Shown here piece after piece: positions 45,455 through 56,954 of a stretch of DNA of 64,000 nt (the first letter of the stretch is position 1; every line of letters begins with the position of its first letter). The stretch is from Hyphodiscus hymeniophilus (lineage: Eukaryota; Ascomycota; Leotiomycetes; Helotiales; Hyphodiscaceae): assembly GCA_016508695.1 (NCBI GenBank), contig VNKQ01000004.1, positions 1,984,001-2,048,000 on the forward strand. Reading direction: 5' to 3'. Made by a program: the position numbers and the translations under genes. The notes under the pieces are model-generated. The model ran no database searches, had not been told where the DNA came from, and saw only the letters and a program-made list of their open reading frames with translations.

Positions 45455-47013
45455 TTAACTTTTACTGACTCTTCGATCTCTTCTCCTCTTTCTCGCATGT
45501 GCCCTTAAGGTCTCTTCGTCCCGGTACTCCTCCGGCAGATCGAAATCGGAAGTAGGGACTTCAGGGACCGGTTGACCCCAAGCAGCCGAAATGCGTCCAC
45601 TTCTTCGACCTCTACCTAGCGCTGCTTCTCTCAGATGGGGCTTCGAAAAGAATGATTTGAAGTCTTTCTCCAGCTCGTGTTCCTCTGGGACCGCCAATAC
45701 AACACGCGCTCGCTTTTCTGGACGTTTTGAAGGCCGAAGAGGTGCTGATTGGGCGATGGCTTCCTCGTGCAGTTGTCTGGCTGCGGAGGCATCGACATCG
45801 CTGTAATCGGGCGGGTCTCCGTCACTGGCATAGCCGTCCATTTCTACTTCCTCGACCTCTTTAGCTTCCTCTTCCTCTTCTTCGACTGCATCCTCGTCCC
45901 CTTCTACATCGTCTTCCTCAGCCTCCGCTTCTGCCATAGCCTGGTCCTTCTCTAATTTCCGACGTTTCTCTTCCTCTCGCCATATCCGGAATTTCTCGAT
46001 GATCGCGTGACAACCCTTTATGAAGTGGTGACGAGCTGGCTCGAACTCCTTTTTTCTGCTGTCTGTAACACCGCTAACTCCCATAATTTTTAACCAATCG
46101 GGCCCTTGAAGCCCTTCCAGCAATCGTATAACTTGGTCTTTCTCATGTTGAGCTCTACCTTTGTCATTATTGCGGATGCTCTTCTCCTGCCGTTCAGGTC
46201 TCTTATGTATGGACTCAAAGTACGCATCCGAGAGTGGATCCTCATCATCATCTTTGTAATGTGTATTCAGGAACGAGAAATCTACTCTCTCAGCATCATG
46301 TAAGTCGTCGAAAAGGGAGGAGGGGAAATCTTTGAGGGGGTATTCGTGGGTCTTTCGCGCAGATGAAGGTTGTTTCGCAGAAGGCTTGGCATTATCAATG
46401 ATGATGATGGGCGTGTCGAAATTCAAAATATCTAGAACAAATCAGCCACAAATTCAATTGATCTGCGAACTCGTAACATACGATCTTCCTTTGGATCATT
46501 GCCAATGACCTCATCATAGTCGGGAAAATAGAGTGATAATTCGCTCTTGAACCTCTGTCCCTCCTGAGAGCGCAGCTTTCGTTTCTCATCTTTGAGATTG
46601 GGTTGTAGAGGTTGGGATAATCGATCTTGTAATCGATTGAGCTCGTGTCTGATACCATTGACGACTTTCTCGTGATGAGGCGTTGTCTTTTGGGGTGGTG
46701 ATTCGGTGGATGAAGTTTGTGTGCTGATGGCCTTCTCTGGTGGCGCGGATCGTTTTAGAAGTGGAGTAGGTACCTTCTGTATGACAACAGATTTCGCTGT
46801 AGGTTGATCCTTTGGGAAGGGGTCGATTTCTATCGCGATTTTGACTCTTTTGGGATTGATCGAGTGTTTCTCATCGTCGAGTGAGTCTCGCGGGCGTTTC
46901 TTGCGCCCGATGTTGGATTGCTGTCTGTCGTGAAGGGTGCCTAAAGCCTTGCTTCGCGTTCTCGTCTTGAGACCATCATATTTCCTCGAGGATCGGAGGG
47001 TAAGAGATGCCAT
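45455..47013 (-). CDS. SAS4-domain chromatin-silencing protein (probable)
   Basis: Exons 47013-46482 and 46431-45455 give 502 residues. The N-terminal third is basic and disordered (RSSRKYDGLKTRTRSKAL, GRKKRPRDS) with a candidate nuclear signal. The central region DPLSDAYFESIHKRPERQEK to ARHHFIKGCHAIIEKFRIWR resembles the SAS4 (something about silencing, subunit 4) domain: a basic helix with paired RxxEK spacing, then a GPDWLKIMGVSG turn. A Glu-rich run (EEDDVEGDEDAVEEEEEE) follows, then a basic C-terminus (RAHARKRRRDRR). In budding yeast Sas4 is part of the SAS histone H4-K16 acetyltransferase complex that limits silencing; fungal SAS4-domain proteins are often in NuA4-like contexts. The family call is from the shape of this one domain, so moderate. 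The 50-bp intron has a GTATGT donor. Confidence 0.68.
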
Positions 47014-47669
47014 TGAATTGAATCAGCTCGTAGTTCATGTTTCTGCCATCCGATTTGATGGATTTGGCAATTATTTGACGTTGAAGAACGGGAGTTTGAT
47101 GGTTTGTCTACTTTGCATAGGGTATCGATCGCTAAGGAGGGAAGGCGCGGCGGGCAGCCGTTGATTAGGATCACTCAAAAGTGATTCATGCGGAATGTTG
47201 ATTTTCAAGTTGTTCTTGTTGTTCCTCGCATTCTACATCAAAAATCAAAATGTTAATCGATCCAAAGCCATCAATTTATTGTCGCGAATGGTAAAGGAAA
47301 CTGAGTTCACGATGTTTGCAACCGCTGTGACAACTGATAAAAAGGCTGCCACGATATCGGTTTGTCAGGTGTCAATCAAGCATACTACAAATACTTCACT
47401 TCCCAATTAAGAAACGAAGAGTCTGTTTAAGTAAGGGCGACAGCGTCATTCGCCAATCATCTGCAAAGTATGAATATTATCTGATTGTTCTAAGTTTCTA
47501 CATTCCAGATCCCAATCATCCCTGAGACCTTTCCTGAGTAAGACGTCCACAGTCGCAACTGGGTATCATCTTCGTCTCTCATCCATAACGGACCATAATC
47601 GTGCAGCCTCAAGGGCCGGTTAGTGCAAGCCAATGGGCTGCACAATTGATCAGTTGTTCTCATTGCGAA
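47014..47669. other. SAS4 gene promoter and 3' flank of the IQM-like gene
   Basis: 656 bp. No motif-bearing open frame or clear element was seen. Confidence 0.5.
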
Positions 47670-49546
47670 TCAAATATCTGTTCTTGAATCAGGAGCAACT
47701 CCATTCGAAGGTCCAGAACCAGGTTCTTCTGATCTCGAGCCCTCAGGAGCAATAGCACTTTCCGGCCCCGTCCCAGGAGCCTCGAGGTCCACCGCTCTAC
47801 CCCCGTGTTTCTTCTCTCCTGGCGGTCCATTGAGCCTAGTTTCTCCTTCATGAGGTTCCCTCGATTTAACCCGCAGCTTGTTCAGAAGCCTGATATTTGC
47901 GTTCTGCTCTCTGTCATCTCGGTCTGCCTGCTGCTGCAGTTCGAGAAATCTTTGTTCTCGTGCCGCACTTTCGGTCTTGTCGCGTTCCTCTTCTTCCCGT
48001 CTCGCTACTTCTTCTGGCGAGAGAATCTTGTCGCGGCTGTGAACTAGTTTTTGTACCAATTTCTTACCTCGCTTCCTGCTTTTGACGTAGGCCTCTAATC
48101 CCACGAGAACTGCATAGGATCGTGATATTGAGACGTGGCTCATATCAACGCCCTCATCTTTCAGCGAATGCACGAATGCCTTGAAGTTTGAGACTACGGA
48201 ATGATCAGCCAGGAGATCCTCTGATACTTGAAGGAGCTCACAAACCTGGAGGTCGATAGTGTCCACTGAGAGGACTCAATTTCGAAAGCCTCCCATTTTT
48301 TATTTTTATCAGGCCGGCAGCGGATATTCGTGCGCCGTGTAAGAATGAAGAATGTTGAAAAGCACCAGACTGTTTGATTCCAACATATAGCCGGAAGCTT
48401 GTGTCGGCCACGAAGATCCAGGTGTTTTTCTTAACCGATCCTCTCAGAAGCTTGTTGAAGATAGTAGAAGCTGAAACATGCTTCACCTTCTTCATTCCCT
48501 TCGACTTGTCGTAAGTAGGCGTGGCATATTTGTTCGCTCGGTCCGCTTCATCATCTGCTTCATGGCCATGTTCGGATTCGTGAGAAGACTCTGAGGTCTC
48601 ACTTGAAGTATCCTGCAGCCCAGTTGCTGCTTCCTCTCTAATAGGGGCGAATGCTGGGGTTGGATCCGTATCCGAAACAATGCCGTGGATGCTGTCTTTG
48701 AACTTCTCAGTTGTGTCTATTCGAGCACCATTCTTCGCCCAGCATAGCCGTCCTTCCTTGTCGATTTTCACCAGGTAGTCTAATCTCTCCTCTTTGGAGA
48801 GATACCGGACTTGTTCTCGGTCCAGCTGTTCTCTTGGACAGCCTTGACAGTCGATATAACGACCTTCTCCATAGTCCAACCAATAGAAGAAATTTTCTTG
48901 AGTTTGGGACTGCTTCCACTCCGCGTGATATGTCCTCAAGTTGCTCCCACTATGTTCAAAGTCAGCATAGCAACTTCGAGACGAAATGAATCGAAAGAAC
49001 ATACTACCGGTGTTTGAGATCCACCATTTCTAAGAAATACTGCAAATCCATTATCTTCGCAGCCTTTTGTCTTTCCATCTTCTTTTCCATCCTCCGCTTC
49101 CGCCTCTCCTCTCTCTCTTTCTCGTTCGCATCTTCATCCGCCCCCGAGTTCTCGCTTTCCGAATCCTCATCCCCACCAGCCCTCCGTGCAATTAGCCCAA
49201 TTTTCTTCCAATTCTGCCTCGCTGCACTATGTTTATCCCCACCTTCTTGGTCTGCACTCCCATCAAGACTAATCGTCGGAACATCCATACTCGCTCTTGG
49301 TCTGGGCTGCGTCATATTCCTATACTGTGCCTCTTTAATGGCCTCCACCCATCTCGTACTTGGGTCCAGACTCATTCCATCCAACATCCTCCTCTCCCTA
49401 TGCCCACGGTAGTTTCTCTGAATCAAAGCCGCCGCCCTGACCCTCTCTGCCAGGCTCAACTCGGCATGATCCTGACTCAACCGCTGCATGATATGTTCTT
49501 CCTCCTTGCGCTCCTGCAGCGTGCTAATCCTCTCGAGCTCCGCCAT
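47670..49546 (-). CDS. IQM-like calmodulin-binding protein
   Basis: Exons 49546-49008 (frame open back to 49897), 48949-48246 and 48193-47670 give at least 588 residues. An IQ motif, ALIQRNYRGHRERR, lies at about residues 40-53. A large domain follows that resembles the plant IQM family: QENFFYWLDYGEGRYIDC, LSKEERLDYLVKIDKEGRL, WIFVADTSFRLYVG and FQHSSFLHGARISAAGLIKI, closing with SGHYRPP. Plant IQM proteins bind calmodulin without calcium and act in signalling; the fungal protein's role is not known to me. The C-terminus is a charged coiled-coil region. The N-terminal start is unresolved: the upstream frame contains no ATG, so either the Met at 49546 is used or a short 5' exon lies beyond 49897. 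The intron at 48194-48245 was chosen because it restores YRPPVSNFKAFVHSL. Confidence 0.83.
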
Positions 49547-49897
49547 ACAGGGTACTTCCAACGAATCGATATATTCTTTATGGCTGCGCGTAGAGCGGGT
49601 CGAGGCCTTGGTAGCGACGGACACTTTGGAGTCGTGCTTTGCGTGTGAGTGTTTGCGAAACTCTTGTAAGGGCGCGTTGGAGGATGGGTATATGGGCACG
49701 GAATTATTGTCGGGGGTGCCATTGTCACCGCTGAGGCGATCATACCGGCAATTGAGGAAGAGACTGCCAAGATATAATGCACCGATGCGTTGTGACGGGA
49801 CTATCGCTGCAGGTGCGATGATCTTAGTAGAGTTTGCGTGGATTGTGGCGCAACTCGTGTTTGTAGATGTCGACGTCGATGCAAACAGGTGTACCAA

Positions 49898-50798
49898 GAT
49901 GATTCAACGCCTGCAAAGTATAACGACAGAGATAAATTGACAATAAAAGAAGGGACAGATGTGCAGAATGAAAGATACACGGGCGGTGCAGGAATACTGT
50001 ACCGTGACTAACAACCAGGTATTTTCAAGAATGATCCGAATCCAATCCAAGCTTCGATGTGCCTGTACCGTCGTAGGCGATGGGAGTGGCTAACGTCCTA
50101 CGCAAACAGTACAAGTTCTTACCATGTAGTGCTCCTTTAAGCACAACAGGTTCCACCACCATCCTAAGAATAGTGTGGCTGAAGGTCCGGTAGTCCCCAT
50201 TGATGCCGCGCTGCGTATCAAGCTTTGTTGGACGGGCTTGGAATCCTGGATCCCTCCACATGACGTGAGCTCCCTCCACCAGCTCGCTCGGCTGCAGTCG
50301 TGGCGTGGTTTTGCTTCTGCCCCTCATCTTGCTCCCCCACTTTGTATGCTCAGGTCACGACGACACTCGTTCTCGAAGTACCGAGTCGTCCCCAACTGAA
50401 TCATGAGGTGTTTGGTGGCCTGCTTCTCGGAATCTATCTTTTACCAATGTAAACTCTTGGGGCGCATTATCGGCTTCTCACTTCACGCGAAAGAAGATCG
50501 AATGGTTAGAATCAGCGGCTGAAGGACAGCTGGCCGGCAGTTTCGCAGCTCACGATATCTGCATTATTATATGTACACGATGGCCGCAAAAAACATCTCT
50601 TCACAATGCTTCCAACTGGTCTGACAACGCCTTCCATGCTGATATGCTTTTCACCCATATGTCCTCAACGCTCACTCAGGTCTATTAGTGGTATGCACAA
50701 CCCATTTGCCCAATTGATCAAAAGAAGCCTCCCCAATCGTAATCATAAACACCCAGGGTAGATGACTAACAACGCCTATTGAAGTTCTTCTCATACGC
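49898..50798. other. Intergenic region
   Basis: Region upstream of the IQM-like gene and downstream of the phosphotransferase gene. It may contain the missing first exon of the IQM-like gene. Nothing else is supported. Confidence 0.4.
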
Positions 50799-52148
50799 CT
50801 AATCTAACCGCTTTCCAGTGCCATGTCCGTTCGCAGCTCCGTTGGACGTATTGGCCTTTTCCTTGTTGGCAGCTTGTGTGGCTACTGGAATCGTTAGGCA
50901 ATTGATACCTAGATAGTCGCAGATGCTGTTGATAACGAGGAAGGCCCAACGGAAGTAGACGATCAACGCAAATGCGAAGTAGCCGCGGAGGTACCATAAC
51001 TCGATAAATGGGCTGACCTGGGGAAGACCAACTCGAGGCAGGTTGCCTAGAATAGCTCCACAAACCAAGGGGGTGAGCATGACAGTCCAGTAGGGAAATG
51101 GTTGGCGAGTGAGATGGGCGAGGATGATTTTGGTGGTCATCCTTCCAAAGACAAAGGACATCGTCAGGCAGAAGAGGACGAGGTGGTTCTCCTTCATTAG
51201 AGTAGAATATGGAGAGAAGAGCCAGGCTCCGATGGATATGGTGTACACAGCCATTGGAGTCCATTCGAGAAAGACTGGCAGAAACGGGAGATTGTCTCTC
51301 CGTCTTGCTTTGTAAACATTGATGACACAGAATGGAACGTGTGCACCGAACAGGGAGATGACCAGAATTGGCACCCAGAGATCTCTGACGGAATAGGATC
51401 CAAAGAGCTCATGATATCCCAGGAAGTAGTGATGGCCAACAAGATCCGTGATCCGGTGTGTCCAGATCTCTGGTCCATAGTACCCCGAAAGGATCATAAT
51501 CGTGCAGGCGATGATTAGTCCTTCCGTAGGGCCGTTGAAGATACCAAGATACAGTGTATGAGTGTGGTATGTTTCCCAGGTCGAGAAGAACATGGGTAAG
51601 CATGGAATCAAGGCTGTGAATATGCCGGCTCTGGATGTGCCCAACCCCATAGCCGCGGTCTCACACAAACTTGCAAGCGTGCAGTTTAAGGAGTCGATGC
51701 CATGATCAAAGAGTTCACCCAGACCACTTGATGTTCCAGTTCGTCGCGCCTGCTTCCCATCCACATTGTCCATTGTCGAATACATCCACAAACCGAAGGC
51801 AAAGCTGTAGTACAACCATGATGGCCCCTATGATACCATCAGTACATAATCTATCTTCTTCGCACATCAACAAACGTACTGGCCCAACAAGATCCGGCAT
51901 GAAAATCACCAAGCAGATCACATTCGACAAAATGAAGAAGAACCCCAGCAATGTGACCATGTTCGGCGCAAGCCATAATGGCAGAAGGTTCACAAATCCA
52001 TTCCACTATAGTTCTCAGCAAATTATCCCGTGTATTCGGAGGGTGCTTATTGGCATACATAGTGCTTGAGGATGTAATTCGAGATTAGCGATTTGTCGAC
52101 GCTTGAATATTTGTACGACTTCAGATGGACGAGTGCCTCCTCCGACAC
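50799..52148 (-). CDS. EPT1: CDP-alcohol phosphotransferase (ethanolamine/choline phosphotransferase)
   Basis: Exons (52148 or slightly upstream)-52059, 52005-51880 and 51827-50799 are clear; a short initiating exon is missing. The product makes phosphatidylethanolamine or phosphatidylcholine from diacylglycerol and CDP-alcohol in the ER membrane (last Kennedy-pathway step). The signature D-G-x2-A-R-x8-G-x3-D-x3-D is complete: DGKQARRTGTSSGLGELFDHGID cannot be quoted whole, but begins DGKQAR and ends ELFDHGID. The protein starts in sight with VSEEALVHLKSYKYSSVDKS, shows LPLWLAPNMVTLLGFFF and about seven to ten hydrophobic helices. Sequence alone does not separate Ept1 from Cpt1. The first exon is probably a few codons long, upstream of a CATGAG or similar acceptor near 52149-52175. 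Introns are 53 and 52 bp. Confidence 0.9.
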
Positions 52149-53036
52149 GCACTCATGCGCGGCCTCCTCTTTTCAAAGCAGTCATCAGCGACATCCCCAT
52201 ATCAGACAAGACAGCATGAACGTACTTTTGCTAGGAGCCATCACAGCTTTGGGCGTCGTAACTGGCTGTGGAAGCACAGCCTGGTCAGTCTTGACCGTCA
52301 GGAAATCCGCAAGAGGCCGAATTTTCAAAGGGAGGCACGGAGAACGCTCCGAGCGGGCGACAGATTGAGGTTATCGAGGTATTTAGTTGCGACAGGCTAT
52401 CGAAACATTTCTAACGCGGGTTTTGAGGGTGATAGGGGAAGGCGGATGGCCGGTTAATGGAGATTTCGTTAATTGTGCAAGGGACCGCGATCAGAAAGCC
52501 ACTCAAACTAACAGACGAACACGTGAGGATTATTCTAGTTCAACTTTTGAGCCAACAATACGACAGCGTTCTTCAACTCCAGCTCAAATTCTATGGCGGA
52601 CAACACTTCCATGGCGCCTGCCCTATCCATTTGTAAGATTAATCTGACCATTCTTGGCGTTGGTAAGAGACTCGGACGAAACCAACTTCTCTCTTCTCAA
52701 GAGGTGATAGCCTTGTCGATAGCTTGCTTCTTGCTTTGTTACGCAAAGGATTCAGAGGAAAGCATTGGAAGCTATACAGTTCAAAAAATGACGGGAAGAA
52801 GGTTCTAAATGCTCGTTCGACGTATTGTTGCATCTTATGACCAGAGACCAATTTTCATCCTCCACTACTTTCATTTGGAATTAGGACAGCGCTCCTCTCG
52901 TCAATGCAGCATATGATACCTCCGAGTTCAAGGTAATACGATATTCCAAACCATCGCTAAATCAAATTTCCACTACTTGCACCAACAGGCAGTGTGGAGA
53001 AACCAACACCAAACCTATGTCAAGTCCATCAAAGGC
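52149..53036. other. Intergenic region, 5' of EPT1
   Basis: Contains the unresolved initiating exon of EPT1. Plus-strand open frames at 52.1-52.8 kb lack motifs and are not called. Confidence 0.4.
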
Positions 53037-53766
53037 TTACATGACCAGAGCAAATCCAGCAAACAGACCGACGAAAACGGTAATGAGGCCGTAGGTGCGC
53101 CCAAGGTCAATAGCAGATTGGGCGTTGCTCTTCTTTGTGTCCGAGCTTGAGGAAGCCGTCTGTGTGGCCGCAGAACCTCCAAGCCCGGTGAACACAACAC
53201 CAGCTGTTCCGCTGGTGGCTCCAGCAGGGAGGGTTGTTGAAGACATGGTAGAAGAGGTCGATGTTAAGTTGACCCTTGTGGGGTTTTGAGCACCGCAAGG
53301 GTTATTATCTCTGCATGCTGCCTGGCAGGTCGAGTCTCCACCGCATCCGGCCACACACTGGTTACCATATTCCTGGCATTCAAAAAACGGGATGGTTTGG
53401 GAGAACTCGGAGGCATTGGGAGAAAGGCCGTTGCCGCAGATGCAGTCGAAGGTTAGATCGGTCTGTTCTGGGTCAATTTGAGTTCAGGTGAACGCACGGT
53501 TTACTCACAGCGTCACAGTCGTTGGCTTCTGTAGTGGATGACGAGCCCGGGTATTGGAGGCAGATCAATGGGCAAGAGGCTATTTGTGACTGGCACCAAG
53601 AGTCTTCAAGTAGTCAGTAAATGTCTCCGCAAGCACCGTGGAATCTGCACATACTTCGGGTCGAGATGGGAACACTGTTGGGGTCGATCGCATACTGTTG
53701 TTGGGCGCTTGAAAGGGAGAATAGTGCAGTGGCCAGGATAGCAGCTGAGATCTTGAACGATGGCAT
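53037..53766 (-). CDS. GPI-anchored Cys-rich surface protein (DUF7707-like)
   Basis: Exons 53766-53655, 53603-53509 and 53462-53037 give 210 residues. The start MPSFKISAAILATALFSLSSA is a signal peptide. The mature domain has 14 or so Cys in a regular pattern: SWCQSQIASCPLICLQYP, NDCDATDLTFDCICGNGLSP, FFECQEYGNQCVAGCGGDST and CQAACRDNNPCGAQNP. A Ser/Thr-rich spacer and a C-terminal hydrophobic tail (TYGLITVFVGLFAGFALVM) after a small-residue region indicate GPI anchoring. This fits the fungal DUF7707-type family, which resembles but is not CFEM. Function is unknown; such proteins sit in the wall or plasma membrane. Introns of 51 and 46 bp have GTATGT and GTGAGT donors. The domain name is from memory of the family; the architecture is directly visible. 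Confidence 0.86.
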
Positions 53767-55004
53767 TTCGAGGTCGATTTCTGAGTTTATGAAGACGGAG
53801 ATGTGATCGAGAAAGTCACTACACACAAATTATTGTTAGTTATTGACTTGTGTACTTTGCTCGAGCTCGGCAAGAATGGAGACAGAAATTCCCCCCAGGA
53901 ATGTGACCAGAGAACCCCGACCTTTCTTTTGATGGACCGAGCTGGCTGAGAATGAGCGAGCGGATTCTCAACACACACTGCAGATAATTAGGATTAATAT
54001 ATGTATATGTAAGAAACAGACAGCGAATGTCGAGGGCAGCGAGTGAAGAAGCAGAGATGATGAGCCCAGAGAAAGATAGATAGGAAGAGAGGAGGAAGCG
54101 TCTCGCACTTATTGGATTCCCCAACCATCTCAGACCTACCTCAGACCTTCTGGCCCGAATCAACACAAATCTCCAAGCCTTCAAGCCATGTTGCATCTGC
54201 CGTAACGTGAAAAAGGCAAGCGCCGCAACCATTGACCAGTCAAGAGGCTCGTTGTAACACACCTACCTTACCTGCCAGCACCCTTGGAGGTCGCTTCTCA
54301 CATTTCGGTAGCGCAGAGATGCGAGCTCGAGTGTTTTGCCGGAAGTTCCATCTTTAGAACTTCCTACATGCTGTACGGACGAGGTATGTCCTTCGTATTC
54401 GACACTTTTCTGCGTGGATGACCACTGCATCGAGTCCACTCTGGACGGTTGTCTACCCCTCTCTCTCTCGCCTTTGCCACCGGAAGACCTCGTAAGCTCG
54501 TGGGTCGTGAGACAAAGTATCCGTAGAAAGTAGCAGGGCGGCCGGGGAAGATGGAGGCTGGACGGGAATATTGAAAAGGGAGAAGGGTCCTGTCAAATCA
54601 GATCTCGCCAATTTTCAGGGGGTGTACGGAAAAAAGGGGCTCTCATGGCTTACTTAAACAATTTAGACTTTTTGGTCTAAGCGGGTTTACCAAGAGTTTT
54701 CCAGTTGAGAGAAGACAAAAAGACCGGCAAAAAGCGTCTCTGACATCCTCACAGCACATATACGAATATGTTTCGCCGCCCCTCCTATCCAACCACTATT
54801 CTCAGAACGAGCGGGTTGTGTTAGCGGCTTCGTGTTGCGGCTGCATCTCGATTCGATTGCAGGGATTGGACGGTGTGGTGTGGACGGGTGCATTATCGCC
54901 AACCTCAAAAGTCTCAAACTCCACGCTCTCTCTTCATCCAAGCCAAACGCCCCCTCCCCCCCAACGACCGAACCCTGCGCTCCGACGCAGCCATTCGCAA
55001 ATGG
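53767..55004. other. Divergent promoter region (GPI protein / YPT35)
   Basis: 1.2 kb between starts. A T/C-rich stretch and short open frames are present, none with a motif. The coding frame of YPT35 stays open to about 54825 but has no ATG, so an earlier short exon of that gene may lie here. Confidence 0.4.
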
Positions 55005-55716
55005 ATGGAGTCTGTCTCAATACACAGAGCTAGCAACGGCGGCATTGGTCCACCGAAGACGAGACTCGATACGAATACGTCATCTTATGAACCGCAACTC
55101 AACGCCGACTCTCCTATTATATCTCCCGTTACTACGCCGCCGTATTGGGTACAATCGCATCAGAGGACTCCTTCGACTATATCTGTTGAATCGATTGCTG
55201 CGGGTGCTATAACCTTGGAAGATAATACAAGTGCGGAGGATCCGAAGAACAAAGCGTGTTGGGCAAAGAGTGTGTACATCGAGGACCATGTGGTAATAAA
55301 CGGCAATTATGGGCGTAAGACTGGAATCGGGGCGTTTGTTGTCTGGAATATTACTGTAGACACTCTGCGAGTAAGTTTTCAGTGGGCTTAGCGGACCGCA
55401 GGATGATTGCTAAGACCTCATACAGGGCAGCTCCTTTCGCATTCGCAAACGATATTCCGAATTCGATGACCTGCGCTGTAAACTTCTACAAACTTTCCCC
55501 AACTCTACGGCCGCGATGCCCCCTCTTCCGCCAAAGAGCGTAATATCGAAGTTCCGGCCCAAGTTCTTAGAAAATCGAAGGGCAGGACTGCAATACTTCC
55601 TTAAGTAAGTGACATTGAAACACAATGCCGAGTTTAGCGCTGATATCTGTAGCTGCATCCTATTGAACCCCGAGTTCTCTGGATCTCCCGTTCTCAAGGA
55701 GTTCTTGTTCGAATGA
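55005..55716 (+). CDS. YPT35: PX-domain endosomal protein Ypt35
   Basis: Exons 55005-55370, 55426-55604 and 55653-55716 give 202 residues. The PX domain (roughly residues 85-200) reads WAKSVYIEDHVVINGNYGRK, TGIGAFVVWNITVDTLR, then after the intron GSSFRIRKRYSEFDDLRCKL, PPLPPKSVISKFRPKFLENR and RAGLQYFLNCILLNPEFSGS, including the phosphoinositide-binding RRYSEF-like and PPLPPK-R motifs. In yeast Ypt35 is an endosome-vacuole PX protein that recruits Vps13 to contact sites through a PxP motif; here PPKTR lies in the N-terminal linker but a functional PxP is not proven. The start is the first ATG of the frame (WMESVS); homologues may begin earlier and the frame upstream, which has a plausible RTLRSDAAIRK, is open, so the N-terminus could be extended by splicing. 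Confidence 0.85.
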
Positions 55717-56249
55717 ATAAATCAAACACAGGACTTACATTGGACAAGGCATTTTTTGGCTACACCTAATTGGATAGCATAGCGTTAAAGCTTTTGTTCT
55801 CGGACCATGTACATTTACATACGGAATAATGTAATGAGAGCGCATATACCCCAGTGGCAGTTCACACCTTCACTTATTCGTCTGAATAAGTCCAACGAGA
55901 AGGACCGAGAGGCTATGGAAACTGCAGTAGCCCCGGCATCGTGGGCACTTGGAAACGATGAAGAACCACCTCTCTATTATTAGGCTCACCCGAATAGAGG
56001 AGACACCCCACGACCATTGTGCTATATCCTCAAAGTCTCCAAAGTCTCATTGGCAAGAAGGGTTAACACGTGCAATCTTGGCACGTGGTGATACGGTATG
56101 GTAGCTTATCAAACTCATGATACCACACGATTACCCCGCCATCACCCAGCGAGCGTCTTCTTGATCTACCTACCACCCCAGTACCAACTCCCTTCCATCG
56201 ATCCTCAATCCGTATTCTCCATATTCAACCCTATTCGAAGCCCTCCAAC
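55717..56249. other. Intergenic region upstream of the thioredoxin-fold gene
   Basis: 533 bp. It holds a small perfect hairpin, ACTTATTC-gtct-GAATAAGT, at 55872-55891, and CACGTG cores near 56068-56091. No gene is seen. Confidence 0.45.
55872..55891. repeat. Perfect 8-bp stem hairpin
   Basis: Arms ACTTATTC (55872-55879) and GAATAAGT (55884-55891) with a 4-base loop. It lies about 155 bp downstream of the YPT35 stop, so it may be in or beyond its 3' UTR. No function is assigned. Confidence 0.7.
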
Positions 56250-56954
56250 ATGGCGCTTGCCCCAAGATTCGCCGGCCAGAAGTTCTCTGTCGCATCCGCT
56301 CCAACCCTCAACACGATCGAGCTCTACCTCGACTATGTATGCCCTTATTCAGCAAAGATGTTCAAGACAGTCTACACATCCGTCCTGCCCTTAATCCGCG
56401 AGAAGTACGCCTCCAAAGTACAGATTTTGTTCAGACAGCAAATCCAGCCATGGCATCCGAGCTCGACATTAGTTCATGAAGCGGGCGTTGCGGTGTTGCA
56501 GCTGGACCCGAGCAAGTTCTGGGAGTTTAGCAAGGTAAGTTGAAACCTCGTGCTTTTGCCACCGAGGAAGATCCCACGCCTCGGAAATTGAGGGCACCGG
56601 GCTGATACAACTCAGGAACTATTCGACAATTCCCAGTCCTTCTACGATGTTCACTGTGTGAATGAAGTTCGCAATGACACCTACGCACGTCTCTCGAAGA
56701 TCGGAGCGAAGGTCGGTATTGACGAGAAGGAGATGTACAAGCTGCTATATATCAGTGATAAGCCCGCCCCGGACGGTGGTCTGAACAACGGAAATGCGGT
56801 CACAAACGATTTGAAGGTTTTGGTGAAGATGAATCGTATGCAAGGCGTGCATGTAACGCCGACGGTGGTGTTCAATGGCGTGGTGGAGAATGGGATTAGT
56901 TCAAGTTTTGATGGGAAACAGTGGGAAGAGTGGTTGGAGAAGAATGTAGTTTGA
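56250..56954 (+). CDS. DsbA-like thioredoxin-fold protein
   Basis: Exons 56250-56534 and 56616-56954 give 207 residues. The active-site position reads C31-P-Y-S (YLDYVCPYSAKMF), a monothiol version of CxxC as in the frnE/2-hydroxychromene-isomerase-like branch of the DsbA family; the cis-proline loop is GVHVTPTVVFNG. The fold is complete with the inserted helical region (NEVRNDTYARLSKIGAKVG). Such proteins act as thiol or glutathione-dependent enzymes; the lack of a signal peptide and of the second Cys argue against a periplasmic-type oxidase and for a cytosolic or organellar role. The first 17 residues (MALAPRFAGQKFSVASA) are acid-free and could direct it to mitochondria, which is inference. 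The 81-bp intron has a GTAAGT donor. Confidence 0.85.

Noticed and set aside
53614..53826. Reading the GPI-anchored gene as a single short open frame
   Set aside because: The frame ends inside the first intron; splicing with GTATGT/AAG and GTGAGT/CAG gives a complete Cys pattern and GPI tail.
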